From positions 930,001-994,000 of the forward strand of contig JAGVVL010000025.1 in assembly GCA_018287875.1 (NCBI GenBank): a stretch of DNA of 64,000 nt, in the 5' to 3' direction. Both the position numbers and the translations under genes were made by a program. Source of the stretch: Nigrospora sphaerica (lineage: Eukaryota; Ascomycota; Sordariomycetes; Amphisphaeriales; Apiosporaceae). The notes below the pieces were generated by a model. It was not told where the DNA came from. It did no database searches and worked only from the letters and a program-made list of their open reading frames with translations. Shown here piece by piece: positions 47,742-58,948 of this stretch; positions within the stretch are counted from its first letter, which is position 1; every line of letters begins with the position of its first letter.

Positions 47742-50700
47742 GGTTGCTACCGTCGGACCGGTACTGTGCGTGATATTGTCGTCTCGTTTCTGGTGTTTCT
47801 TGACCAGGTGAAGAGGCGTCGCGAGTGTGGAGTCAGGAGGCGGCCAGAACTACTTGTACGTCTCCAATCTGTCTGTGGCCGGGCGCGCATATCAAGTACG
47901 GCGGGGTCTCGGACGCTGTGCGACTTGGAAGCGTGAGAGATTCCGGAATGCAGACCCGGCCATGTTGGATTTTAGTAGGAGAGTGAGAGAGCACACATCT
48001 AGACCGATGCAGGCGAGACGGCGACGGGGGTCGTGGTTGGTTGATAAAGAGGTTGTGTGGGCTTCCAATGCGCTGGATCGGTCGTCGTGGCTCGGCTAAG
48101 CAAGTGCTTACTTACCCCTTGCAGAGATTCTTGAACGGAACTCGATAACAGGCTATCGCTGAAGAATTGCCTACCCCTCGAAACTTTCTGCTGTAACTTG
48201 AAGTTCTCGCTCGGTTTGGGAGGCTCGGGTTCGATCCGGGTGGACCGTGATCGCTGATAAGTTGCCCTCGATTTGATGCCCCATTGCAAGCAATAACGAC
48301 TGCACATTGCTATTTGCCGCAGGCGAGCCTCACATGGGCCAACGGGAGTTGAAAATCCTCCCCCCAAAACTCTTTGTTTCTCCTCGAGTCACGTTAAAAT
48401 ACTGTCTTGCGTCGGGAACGGTTGTTGTGGGTATAAATAAACGCCCGCTCGTAACATATACAACGCGGACTCGAAGGTCGTAGTTGGCGATTCTGTCTGT
48501 GTATTTGATGGCCTGATTCGTGGTGCAGGACCGTCGTCTTTCTGTTTCTTGCCGTTCCCTCCGGCAGCCCGCCGTCTCGCCATGTAGCTGTCCATCTGAT
48601 AGGAAAATTGAGTGCCAGACGGCGGCGTCGTCCCGACGGAGGATCTTGTGGCTGACACGCGCGCGTTCAGGTTGGCAACGGGTAGGTTCATGATGTAAGT
48701 ACATCAAACGTGAGCCGCAAGTGTATGGTTTCAGAACCCCCCCATTGACTCGTGGCCACGGTTTCGACAGGACGATGTTGCCATGTGGCCTTTTTCTGGG
48801 AAAATGGACATATTCGTGGTTGGCGTTTGCACTTACACAGGTTGCTCCACCGGCTTACGGGCATGTTTGCTCCGTGGATATATTGACACGTTAGGTCCCC
48901 CGGAGGGGCCAGCGTCATACCCTTTGGTTGCCAATATACGCATGGACCACGAAGCCAAACAGGCAAGAGTGCGCGTTTGCGTGATTGTATGATTGGTAAA
49001 CACTTCCTGTCAGCAACGGTAGCGACGAGCCAAAATTCGATCAAGATTGCTCGCCGGCGCAAGCAAGGCACCTCCCACGGCTTTTCTGCACGTGTCAGCA
49101 GCCGCGTCAGGTGAATTAATTCGACGTAGGTACGGTGATGTCGGTCGTGTTGTGCATCTCGGGAAGGGAGGGGCAATTTCATGCGTTCGGGCCAAATGGC
49201 CAATCAACGCAAGGCGCAGGGTTCTCCGCGCTGATCTCCGCGCGTGGCCCGCGGAGTCGTGACCACGCTTGGAATGGTCAAGAAATGAGAGTTACATATG
49301 GGATCCCATATTGACTGGAAGCGGCTTTCACAAGATTCCGCCTCGCGTCACCTTCCTTTCCGATGGGCGGAACAGCGGAGAGGTCTGCATCTAAAGTGCC
49401 CCGCGGCCTACCGTGCGCGCGAACCGTGGGCCATGTTGACCCCGGCTACGGATGTCTATGCGGAAAGCAGGAACCGACAGCTGCCAGGTTGCCAGGGACC
49501 TACCTCTTTCTTCAGCGCGGCGGTGAGCGGCCGACGGTTGGAAAGAAAGGAGATGGAGAGAAGGGGGACGATGGGGGATGGAGCAATCGAGGGAGGCGAG
49601 GTTCCACTGCGAGGCAGCCCTGGACCGACCAGCCCTTTCACTGCCAGTTTCCCCCCGTCGTGAGCCGAAGTGTTGCAACAGCCGGGCCGGTTTTCACATG
49701 CAGAGGCCGAAGACTGCAACAACGGGCTGTCAGGTACCACGCCGGCGGGCCTCAAATGGATGGATGGCGCATCTCATGTGCCGGAGGAGAGGGGAAGAAA
49801 GCACGCTTACGCACTCCATACGGCGGCAGCGATGGATGTGGGAGGTGGGAGTCGCGATGACAGGCGTTAGATGCAGGGCTCCGTCTTTAGGTGCAATAGA
49901 TGGACGGGGGCGGTTGGGCCATCCCTGTCGTTCGAACCCCCGAGCCCCTAACATTTGGCCAGTTTTCTGTCAGTGGTACGGAGTCAGTCAGGCACGGGCT
50001 AGAAAAGCCGTTCGGGACGTCGGCCCAGCATTGTGAAAATGTGGAGGGGGGGGCGCGTCCGAGAAGAGCCGAGGCAAAAAGGTTGCCTTCCCTAGCAAGC
50101 AATGACCGAGATTGCTCGCTGCCACTCGTTCTGCCTCCAGCTCTGACCACGACAGGCCATAAGGTACCTAACCAAACAGCCAGGGCTGACTGACCAGCCG
50201 ATGGGTACTACAACAGATCTGCTGACCTCGCCGCAAGGGAAGTAAAGCCACTGCAAAGAAGCACCTACCCTCGTGGACTACCCTTACCTCCCCCATACGC
50301 TGCTTCCGAACAAAACCTAACCTCCCGTCTTTCCCTTCCTGTCCGACCGTCCCTCTTTCTCTCGGTGACCGCGTCGCTCCGTTCGCCTCGTCCCGCTACC
50401 TACCTAATCAATCGGCCTTGCCGCACTCTCTCTCGTCCATCCTATCCCTCCATTCCAGCCCGCCTCTCGCCCTGTCCTTCCCGCTTTCTCCCTAATGTGT
50501 AAATGACCGCTACAACGGCAACCAACCCCTTAAAGCTCAACGGCGCACTTGATTGATGTGCCCTTGCCTCGCTCTTTGCTCCGTCGCTCGCCTTGCCCGC
50601 CGCAATTGTCATGATTTGAAAACCCGCATTCACCCCATGCCATCGCGTACGTGAAACGGAAGCCGCCCGACCCCGGACACGACCAATAGCGCTGCCCTTT

Positions 50701-50749
50701 AATATCGGGCACTGTTCACAGCCAACAACCCCATACCGACACTGTTGCC
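47742..50749. other. Gene-poor stretch with PEX26 leader
   Basis: About 3 kb with no recognised gene. A tRNA-like T-loop string at about 48229-48243 was rejected. The last 450 bp (from about 50290) are strongly pyrimidine-rich, as is usual for the promoter/leader of expressed fungal genes, and lead into PEX26. Confidence 0.4.
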
Positions 50750-52208
50750 ATGGCCTTTCACGACAACGCCAGCCCCAGCGACTCCCAAACGGCCACCATG
50801 AGCTCCGCCGGCTCGGCGTCCGTGTCCGATACCTTCAGCTCCCAGGTGCTGTCGTCGTCGATATCCTCGCTCGCTTCCTCCACCGCGTCGCGCCATTCAT
50901 CGTCGCACATCGCCAAAACGTACCGCCAGTCCTCGCAGCTGTTCCTGACGCGTCGTTTACCCGAATCACTTTCAACCCTGCTGCCGCTCGTGACGCCCCC
51001 TGGTCTCGGCAAGACCTCCCTTGCGAAACCCGATGATGAGCCCGCCCCCATCGCCAGTGCCAGCAGATCCACGAGGATTAAGGTCTGGAGCCTCTACTTG
51101 ACCATCTTGAACGCCATTCTCGAGCTCGACCCCAATGAGGCAAAGGATGCCTTTGGTGTTCAGGAGTATCGCGTGCTGTGCAGTAAAGTGCGCGAGGGCG
51201 CCATTTGGGAAGAGGTCGTAAGGAACGGCTACCATGGCATCGAAGGCCAGGTCGATGCTGATGTCGTCATCAACCTGTGGGTGGCCTCCAGGATCATCGG
51301 CCCCTAGAAGTGCCACGCCTTGCTGACCACGAGACAGGGCTACCCTCCTGCTGGCGCATGCCCGCAGCCAGAAACTTAACCAAACGCGGCTAGAGACGTA
51401 CCTGGCCGCCTCGCAGCAGCCGAACCTCGACATTTCACAGCAGCTGGAGGCATCACGATCCGCGCCGAGGCACCGCAGGAAGCCGTCAAAGTCGAAAGCG
51501 GCCAGCGGTGCTAACACCCCGCGGGATCTGAATGCGCGCGTCAAGATACTCGAGATATACACCCTGCACGTCCTGCTGCGGAACAACGAATGGGACTACT
51601 CTCGCGAGTTCATCAGCGTATCGCCGGTACTAGATGAGGAACGACGCGACGCCTTCCTGCAGGCTCTCCAGAGCCTACAGGATGAGCAGCTCGAGCAAGA
51701 AACGAAAGCGCGGGAGGAAAAGCAACGACAAGACGAGGCACTGCAGAAAGAATTGGAAGAAGGAAGGCGGCTCAGGGCTGAGAACGAGAGCCGGGAACGG
51801 GAACGAGTGGAGCAGGAACAGGCGAAGCGGGAGGGTAGCGAGGTCGACTACGGCATCGAGAAGACGCCAAGCACAAGCAGCGGAACGAGCAAAACGCCCC
51901 GGCCGAGGTCCGGGTCATCGGCCGTATCCAAGCCGAGGCCTGCCAAAGGGAAGAAGCCCACGGGTCCCCTGACCTTGACTGCTCGCGCCGCGATGATCCT
52001 GTCGAATGTGGGGCTCGTTTTGCAACAGCTGGGAGGCCAAATGAAGTCGAACCCCATGTCCATGATGAGACTTATTGCTTTTATCGTCGGGCTCGTGGCC
52101 ATGTTTGGAAACCGACGGGTACGCGAGCGCATCGCGCGAGTACTGGAAACAGGCTGGACCAAGATCAGAGCTACAGCGGGCATGGGCGTCAAGGTCAGCT
52201 ACGTTTAG
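50750..52208 (+). CDS. PEX26: Peroxin 26-like, anchor for the PEX1/PEX6 export ATPases
   Basis: Predicted tail-anchored peroxisomal membrane protein, 465 residues, exons 50750..51276 and 51338..52208. The intron has donor GTGGGT, branch TGCTGACCA and acceptor GACAG. The N-terminus is Ser-rich, then the conserved [20 protein letters not shown] and [20 protein letters not shown], with [20 protein letters not shown]. After the intron come [20 protein letters not shown] and [21 protein letters not shown] charged coiled coil ([20 protein letters not shown]) precedes the one hydrophobic helix ([14 protein letters not shown]), followed by a short basic tail, as in tail-anchored proteins. It recruits the PEX1-PEX6 complex to recycle PEX5. 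Identification is from recalled filamentous-fungus PEX26 features. Confidence 0.8.
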
Positions 52209-52637
52209 GTGCTTGCGAAAGGAGTGATTTGGGAGGCCTGATTTAGTGCAAGCCGCCTTCCTGTACACTACTTTTGTTATATCAGTACGGGTAATGCAAG
52301 GTGAAACGACTGTATTTATTTCACAGTCTTGGTCAAACCACGCTGTTCCTCGGCTGCCCACGTACATATCGCCGAGGGGTATCGACCCTGTAATTACAGC
52401 ATGCAAATCGACAAAAACCGTACAACGCCGTGAAAATGCAATCTTGGGGCCATACTCCGTGCAGTCGCGGTTGCGAGACCCAAATTCACATTTGCCCAAT
52501 CAGCCATGGCGAAAGAGTCTCGCAACGGACAATCCCTTTCCGGTCTTTGTAGCAGCGACCGGCTTCCGCTCCATCGCTCTGCCCAGCTCCCAACCTCCAG
52601 CTCTTCGACGCATGCCCAAACCCGGGCTTTACGGGGA
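52209..52637. terminator. Convergent 3' region PEX26 / RDS3
   Basis: 430 bp separate the two stop codons. No coding sign in between. Confidence 0.4.
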
Positions 52638-53110
52638 CTAGTACCCCGTTCGATTTGTTTTCTTTTGGTAGAATAACTGTCCGCGGCCATTGCCAGGTTA
52701 GCAATAATCCCCGCAGGGAAGGCCGGCGAGGTGCCACTCACGTCTGTCCTGGAACTGCCCAAATTGATAATCTTGGGGCACCCGTCCCGGTCCTTTTCGA
52801 GGCGCGTGCACTCGAAGCAGTAGAAGGCGTCCGAGATGCCCTCGCCGCCGCACACGACGCATTTGTTCTGGTAGTTGCCGAAGGAGCACTCGTCGCATAT
52901 GCGCACGAGCGTCGTCGGGCGCACGTACGAATCGCACACGGGGCACTTTCCGTCGCACTTGTCGCAGAGGCGACCGATGGCGACACCGGCCTGCTTGCGG
53001 CACATGACCAGGTCACTGCGGAGAAAGAGGGGGGGGGGAAGGTCAGCGGGAAGGCACGCGCACGCTTCGGGGGAGGGGCGACGCCGCACTTACGGGTGAT
53101 GGCGCGACAT
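52638..53110 (-). CDS. RDS3: SF3b subunit Rds3/PHF5A (zinc-knuckle splicing factor)
   Basis: U2 snRNP SF3b component binding the branch-site adenosine pocket, 109 residues, matching the family length. Exons: 53110-53094 (17 nt, MSRHHP), 53015-52742 and 52676-52638. Features: [70 protein letters not shown] and NLGSSRTD, then the terminal [12 protein letters not shown] from the last exon. All CxxC zinc ligands are present, giving the knotted three-zinc fold. The family is among the most conserved splicing proteins. The final residues differ from the usual ERKKYG-type end. The first intron's acceptor is preceded by ten cytosines. Confidence 0.95.
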
Positions 53111-53732
53111 GTTGGGCGGCTCGACACGCTCGCTTCGCGCTCTGGACTTTTCGCGTCTTGTTTCGGTTTCTGGGAAGGAGCGGGGGGCGTCGGACGGGCA
53201 GGCGGCGCGGTCGTGATAGTGTCGTCACGGTCGGCGAAGAAAATATATCAGTCGCGCTGGTCGGGAGGGCGATGTGGTATGTAATGTATGCAGTGAGTAG
53301 ATTGCTCAGCCTTGCCACTTATGTGCCACTTGGTTCTGGATATTTCTTCGGGCTAGGTACTTGCCAACAGCTCGTGTATAAATCAAGGCGTACTCAGTAA
53401 CTTTCCGAAAGTTTCTTGCATTAGTACATAAAAGGTAAGTACTTATGGGATAGCCCGGCCCCGTCAGAGCGAATCTGGATGCATAAATTGTCACCATCGA
53501 CCCATGCGCTAAATGGTCATGCATACCTACCTAATGCACCTACTGGTCTCCATCCCCCACTTCCCCAACTTTCAGCCTCACAATAACGACGCTCGAAGGA
53601 ATGCTGGACGGCAGCCAAGGCTCGACAGCTTGCAGAGATGAGCTGATGACCAGATAGCTTTTCGCGTCCATCTCTCTTGACGGCTGTTTCTCTAGTCACG
53701 TCATCAGAAGAACCGTCAGTCTATTTTGCACC
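53111..53732. promoter_or_regulatory. Divergent promoter RDS3 / pinin-domain gene
   Basis: 622 bp between the two ATGs must serve both splicing-linked genes. No single motif stands out. Confidence 0.55.
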
Positions 53733-54850
53733 ATGTCGACCGACAACGGGTACGTCCTCCTCCATGCCTTCGCGCCACGTTCTAACGCGAAAACTAGGCT
53801 GCCGTCGCAGGCTGCCGTCGAAGTTACGGCATCCGCGGAGCCCCGACGCTCCTCGCCGCCCGCGACGAAGAGGAGAGCCTCGTCGGCCTCGTTGCCGGAC
53901 GCCCACGCCAAGTCGCCCAAGCGAACGAGGCTGGGCCACGAGGACAAGGCTGAGGCGGCAGGGAGCCCGCCGTCCCGGCCGCAAGCATCGTCACCCGGCG
54001 CCGGCCGACGGCCGGCCCCTTCCAAGGAGGAAGAGAAGAAGCGGGGCCGGCGGCTGTTCGGCGGCCTGCTGAGCACACTAAGTCAAACCACTAGCAGCTC
54101 GCAGCAGAAGCGGCGACAGGAGATTGAGCGACGACAGCAGGCAAAAGCAACCCAACGGAAAGCCGACGACGACAAGGAGCGCTCCGGGAAGCTGGCCAAG
54201 CTCGGCGAGGTGCGCAAAAGAGAGCAGATCAAGTTCGAAGAGCAAGTCGTGCGTTGTCCCCGTTCCCGGGGCGGCAGTTGCCGTTCAGGGGTGGTCATCC
54301 ACGTTTTGAAGACGGTATGCTAAGACGCGTCCCTTGTAGATGCAGAGCCGGCACTCGCACATTATGGCCACGGCGCGGTTCCTCAAGACGCGAGCGGAGC
54401 CGCATATCGTAGGTCTACCCCCTTCCCCGGCGGTGGTTGCTGCTTGGATCCCTGACTGACACGACCACGCAGTTTTACCTCCCATGGGAACTTACAGCAG
54501 ACCAAGAAGACCGCGTCAAGGAGCAAATCCGGGACGCTGAGGACTCGGTCGAAAGAGAAACCCGTGAGTTCAAGCAACGAAGAGAGCAGAGACTGAAAGA
54601 CCTTGGCCTGCGCAGTGGTAGCAGCCCGGCTCGCGTGGCTGAGGCTTCGGTGGGTGTCCGAGAGGCCGAGGAAGCGGACCCGGCTCGCACGGTGGGTAAA
54701 GTTGTTGACAGCGATCCTCATCCCTCCCAACCCGAGTCTACTAATGACGATGCGTCCGCACAACCGAGCAAAGCCGGTGGAACGGATAAGGATGCGGATG
54801 AAGCCGGTGATGTCATGGTTGAAGGAGACGAGGATACGCTGATCTACTAG
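53733..54850 (+). CDS. Pinin/SDK/MemA-domain protein
   Basis: Nuclear protein of the pinin family, linked to splicing and exon-junction complexes, 304 residues. Exons: 53733..53749 (17 nt), 53798..54248, 54340..54408 and 54473..54850 (915 nt). The first intron is 48 nt (GTACGT, branch TTCTAACGC, acceptor CTAG), is a multiple of three and contains no stop. After a Ser/Pro-rich arm come KKRGRRLFGGLLSTLSQTTS and a basic coiled coil (QQKRRQEIERRQQAKATQRK). The pinin core spans three exons: REQIKFEEQV, MQSRHSHIMATARFLKTRAE and FYLPWELTADQEDRVKEQIR. The C-terminus is acidic and low-complexity. It faces RDS3 across a shared promoter. Confidence 0.88.
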
Positions 54851-57151
54851 CGACGCACCGCCGTGTCGCGGCACCTGGCTTGCTCTTGCTTGTTTGATAT
54901 CCCCAAACCTGCTGCCCCCAAGGCCTGTTTCTCTTGCCATTTGAGTCGGCCTTGATGGTGTGGCCCTTGGTCTTTTTGTCATTTTCTTTAGCTATGTACC
55001 TGGTCTTAGCGAAAGCGACCGTAGTTCCATAGCATATTGTCCCATGTCTGCCGCCTTGAGCGATTCTATCACTGAAAACTGTATGGCCGACCCTCCGTCC
55101 TCCCGGCAAGGCATTTCGCAAGCGCCTCAAATGATAACGTATACCTGGGGTGCCCTACTCATCCTCAGTTTGCGACTCTACCACAGGTGGGGAACACTGC
55201 CCACGTGAATGGAAAGCTCAGCAGCAAGGGGCCCGGGGTGAAACTCGCTGCCCGTTCGCTGTCCTGCAATGATACTGACATGCACATCCTCTAAACCACC
55301 CTACGGAGTTATAGGCGGCCTCGTAGGTTACTGGAAAGAGCAGGTACTGACCCAGTAGCAAAATCGGTAGAGGGAAGGTTGGACAGCGTGATGCCAAAGT
55401 GGCATGGGCCCTGGGACCGGGGGGGCTCAGGGGCTTATTCAAAACATCTATGCTACGGAAAATACTCGCAGGCCCGGTTGCAAGGCAGTGACATGTGAAA
55501 CCCCACGCGGAAAGCTCATGTAACCACTTGGTATTCCAGAAAGGACGCAGAATGTCGACGGTGGTGGACAAGGTGCGGCGGCCCACGGAATGTTGGTGTA
55601 GTACGAGGGCTACATAACTCTCTCGAGGGGTCGGCTCGATATATTTCAACAACCTTACAAGAACAGCTAACTATGAGGTATCAGTCACACTTTCTTTTCT
55701 CCCGACCGTGTCATCCCTCGCATCATCGCCGCCAGCACGGCAACTCGGGCCTTTTCGTCCCATGGAGGACCTCGAAGCTGGCTTCACGGCACCACCGACC
55801 TCGCCGTCGCATCGCTCCGGCACCTGTATCGCCTGCTACTAATGGATCTTGCATCTCTGCGAAAACTGCGGCGAGGGCCGGTGCTGTACGAGTGGCAGAT
55901 AAGTAGCCCCCCGGCGTTCTTCATGGCTCATTTCCTGTACATATGCTTCACCTTGTACTCAAGATGCTCTGCGTGTCTGTTGTTCCCACCCAAGGAGGCT
56001 CCGGCTGGTGCTCGGACGGCCACTTGGCACCGGCAGACGGCTGACATTGAGTGTTGCAGAAGGGCAGAGTGGTGTGCGCCGGCTTCATCGCACCGTTCCA
56101 CGGCCACAGTAATGAGAACAGCAGCAGAAACCATTGGGCCTGGTTCCAGAGACAGGCCGAGGTGTTCGACGGCGGCATCCGCCCGCCCGTGGGCACCAGG
56201 TGGAAGAGGAAGGTCGCGCCGGAAGGCGGCGCCGGTGACGAGCCCCGCAAGAGAAAGACGGCGCCGAGACCGCGGCCCGCGCCGCCACCGGAACTGGCGT
56301 TTCCTCAACTACGCCCTCCACGGCCAAGACCCCCTCGCTTCCAACGGCGCCAAGGCCGCCTCGGCCAAATGCGACCCTGACCACATGTTCCAGAAGCTCA
56401 GGATGACGGGGCTCGTAGTCCGCATGTACTCGAGTCGAGAGCTAGGTTAGAGCAGACGAAAAGTGGCCGCACAAGAAAGTGGTTGTACAAGAAACCGGTG
56501 CAGGATTGATTCGATAGTACCATTCAAGGTACAGGGGTGGTTTCTTGTGTCCACCACCACTAAGTTATGTACCCTTACATTATGTCAACTCTCACCACGT
56601 GAAACAGCCAGTCTGGGAAGGGTTGGACACTGGTGGCAGGGTTGTGAGGGCAGGACTAGCGAACTGCCGCAGTTGGGAATGCCGACGGCTGTAGCCCGTA
56701 GCGTTAAACCGGGGGGCAGTGGCTCGACGTGGCGACGCTTCGAGAGAAGTATACAAATACATGTACGTTGTAAACAAGTGAATGCCTCGAACGCATTGAA
56801 GGTCTTGTACGGTATGGGTGGAGAGTAGATGGATGGGTACCAGGAATGAGGTATGTAGCTCCAAACAGTGGACGTCCGCCCAGCTGCCCCACCAAAAGCC
56901 CCCGACACCTCCAGAACTTAGACCTCACATGCCATTCATACATCCCGTCCCGTCCCATCCCGCCCATGTCACTCAACACATTATCAATCTTGTGATGACC
57001 ACAAGTACGATAGCTGCTGTCCCGTCCGCCCGCAGCCACGCGATAACGACAAAAACCGGCCCACCCTCCCCATCACCGTCCCGAACCGACAGCTTCCCAG
57101 GGAACCCACTGAGCCACCATCGTTTGCGCTCCCCTTCGGCTTCCAACAGCC
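54851..57151. other. Gene-poor stretch with a possible decayed zinc-finger ORF
   Basis: Between about 55762 and 55896 a frame beginning MEDLEAGFTAPPTSPSHRSG continues as TCIACY, then TAA, then WILHLCENCGEGRCCTSGR, then TAA. The cysteine spacing is zinc-finger-like. Further on, 56055-56450 has two overlapping open frames (one with FIAPFHGHSNEN, one with WRFLNYALHGQD) that could be exons or a frameshifted gene. I cannot assemble a sound model. Confidence 0.35.
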
Positions 57152-58319
57152 ATGGCGCGCCTCACACAAGCACCCATGACGCCGCGGCCGCTCGTCTCGA
57201 GTCCCGACTCGCTCACGGACCTGAACCGCCTACTGGCCCGCCTGCAGCAGAACATCCTCCAGGCCTCGGCCGAGCAGGAGCGCCGGCTGCGGACGAGCGA
57301 GTACGAGCGCAACAAGGCAGGCATTGTAGGGCGCCCCTGTCCCCCCTCCTCCGGGTCTTGGTGGCAGCTTGGACTGTGACGCTTACACGGCCGCCGCCCC
57401 GCCCCCTTTCCAGAACCTCGAATACGCCCGCGCCCTCCTCACCAAGCTCGAGCACGAGGCCCTGGCCGTCAAGGTGCACACGCGCCGCCAGGAGATGCAG
57501 GCCGACCTGAACCGGAAGCGGGACCTCTTTGACCGCCTGGCAGAGCGCCTGCGCGAGCTCGACGACCTCAGCCTCGACAGCGACGAAGACAGCTCCGACG
57601 GCGAGGACCTCCTCGGCGACATCATCCAGACCCCCAGCGAGAGCCCCGACTCGACGTCGCCCGACCGCCGCACGCGCGACTCGGCCGAGGCGCGCGACGC
57701 CGAGGACCCAGGGGACGCCGGCGCGACCCAACCACCGCCACCGCCTTTCCCGGCGACGGCGACGAGTGTGCCGCCCATCGCCACCGCCTCGGCCGCGCCG
57801 GCCCCGCCCCCACCGGGGCGCCAACCCGGCGCCCCCGACGCCGCCGGGAGCCAGGGCCTGCGCGCCCGCCCGCACGCCGCGGGCACCGCAGCGTCGCCGA
57901 AAGAAGACACGGCCGAGACGACGGGGCGGCAGCGGCTGTTTGGCGGCCGGGCCGAGACAGACGCGGCGACGACGACGGGACTGTCGGCGTCGGCGACGAC
58001 GGAGGCAATCTTGGATAACCAGCGGGCCGAGCAGGAGAAACTCAGCGAGTCGCTCCTTGGCATGGCGTCGGCGCTCAAGGCGTCGTCGCGCGCGTTCGCT
58101 CTCTCGCTCGAGGAGGAAAAGGACGTGCTGCAGGCTGCCGGCGCCGGCCTCGACCGCAACGAGCGCGGCCTCGAGGCGGCCGCCCGCCGCATGGGCACGC
58201 TGCGCCGCATGAGCGAGGGCAAGGGCTGGTTCGGCCGCATGATGCTGTACGCCTGGATCTTCGGCCTCATGGTTGTCGCCGTCCTGCTCGTCTTTGTGCT
58301 GCCCAAGCTGCGCTTCTGA
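57152..58319 (+). CDS. USE1: SNARE-like vesicle transport protein Use1
   Basis: ER-membrane SNARE for Golgi-to-ER retrograde transport, 359 residues, exons 57152..57325 and 57414..58319. The intron has donor GTAGGG and acceptor TTTCCAG. The N-terminal part has LTDLNRLLARLQQNIL and, across the junction, ERNKAGINLEYARALLTKLE. A long Pro/Ala/Asp-rich linker (about residues 145-245) is less conserved. The SNARE helix is near TTEAILDNQRAEQEKLSESL, then KASSRAFALSLEEEKDVLQA and ERGLEAAARRMGTLRRMSEG, ending with the tail anchor YAWIFGLMVVAVLLVFVLPK and LRF. The order and ending are typical of fungal Use1. It acts with Sec20, Ufe1 and Sec22. Confidence 0.9.
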
Positions 58320-58948
58320 TCGAGAGAAAGAGAGAAAGAGAAATGTGTACCCCCAAGGGCGGCATGTGGTGTATGATTTGTAAAGACGACGGAGAGCGGC
58401 AGGGGCACAGCATAGCAAGCGAGGCAAAAAAGTAAAAGGGGCAGGTCACGGGGCGTTGTGTGAAAGCGTTCTTCATTCTAGCTTCGGTAGACTTACGAGT
58501 AATATTTCCACTCGCCATTTACGGCCTTCATCCCCTGGAAACGCTTACCCTCGAAGAAGGTGCGGGCAACGGAGAGCCGCCAGGGGTATATCTCGTTGAA
58601 AACTGCAGAAATCTTCACAATGCACTCCCACCCCCCCCCAAAAACAGTAAATCCCAACCCCGGCCAAAAGACGAAGGCCAGAGCGATCCTCTCTCTCTAC
58701 CCCGGGGGTTCCGGCGACCCGGCCGGCCAGCTTACGGAGCGGCCGCTCCGACGAAAGAAACCCCCCCCCTTCCTCGTCCGACCCTGCCCTTTTCACGTAG
58801 GAAAAGGGGCTCATCGTACAAGCCACACCGTCAAAAGTCCTCGAAAAACAGGCGCGCCTTCTTTCCCCTCCGGCGAGTTTTCCTTCGTCTCACCCCCCCG
58901 ATTTCCGTCGGGGATAACAACCCCCCTTTCCCCTTCCCCGCGGCCCTT
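58320..58948. terminator. Convergent 3' region USE1 / BRCT-WGR gene
   Basis: Short cytosine runs occur at 58627-58638 and 58761-58769. No further gene. Confidence 0.4.

Noticed and set aside
48225..48250. tRNA-like T-loop string GGGTTCGATCC
   Set aside because: The T-stem pairs poorly and no A box, anticodon arm or acceptor stem fits around it.
57213..58427. 404-codon minus-strand frame opposite USE1
   Set aside because: Antisense shadow; its sequence is Arg/Ala-rich and lacks domains, while USE1 is well conserved.
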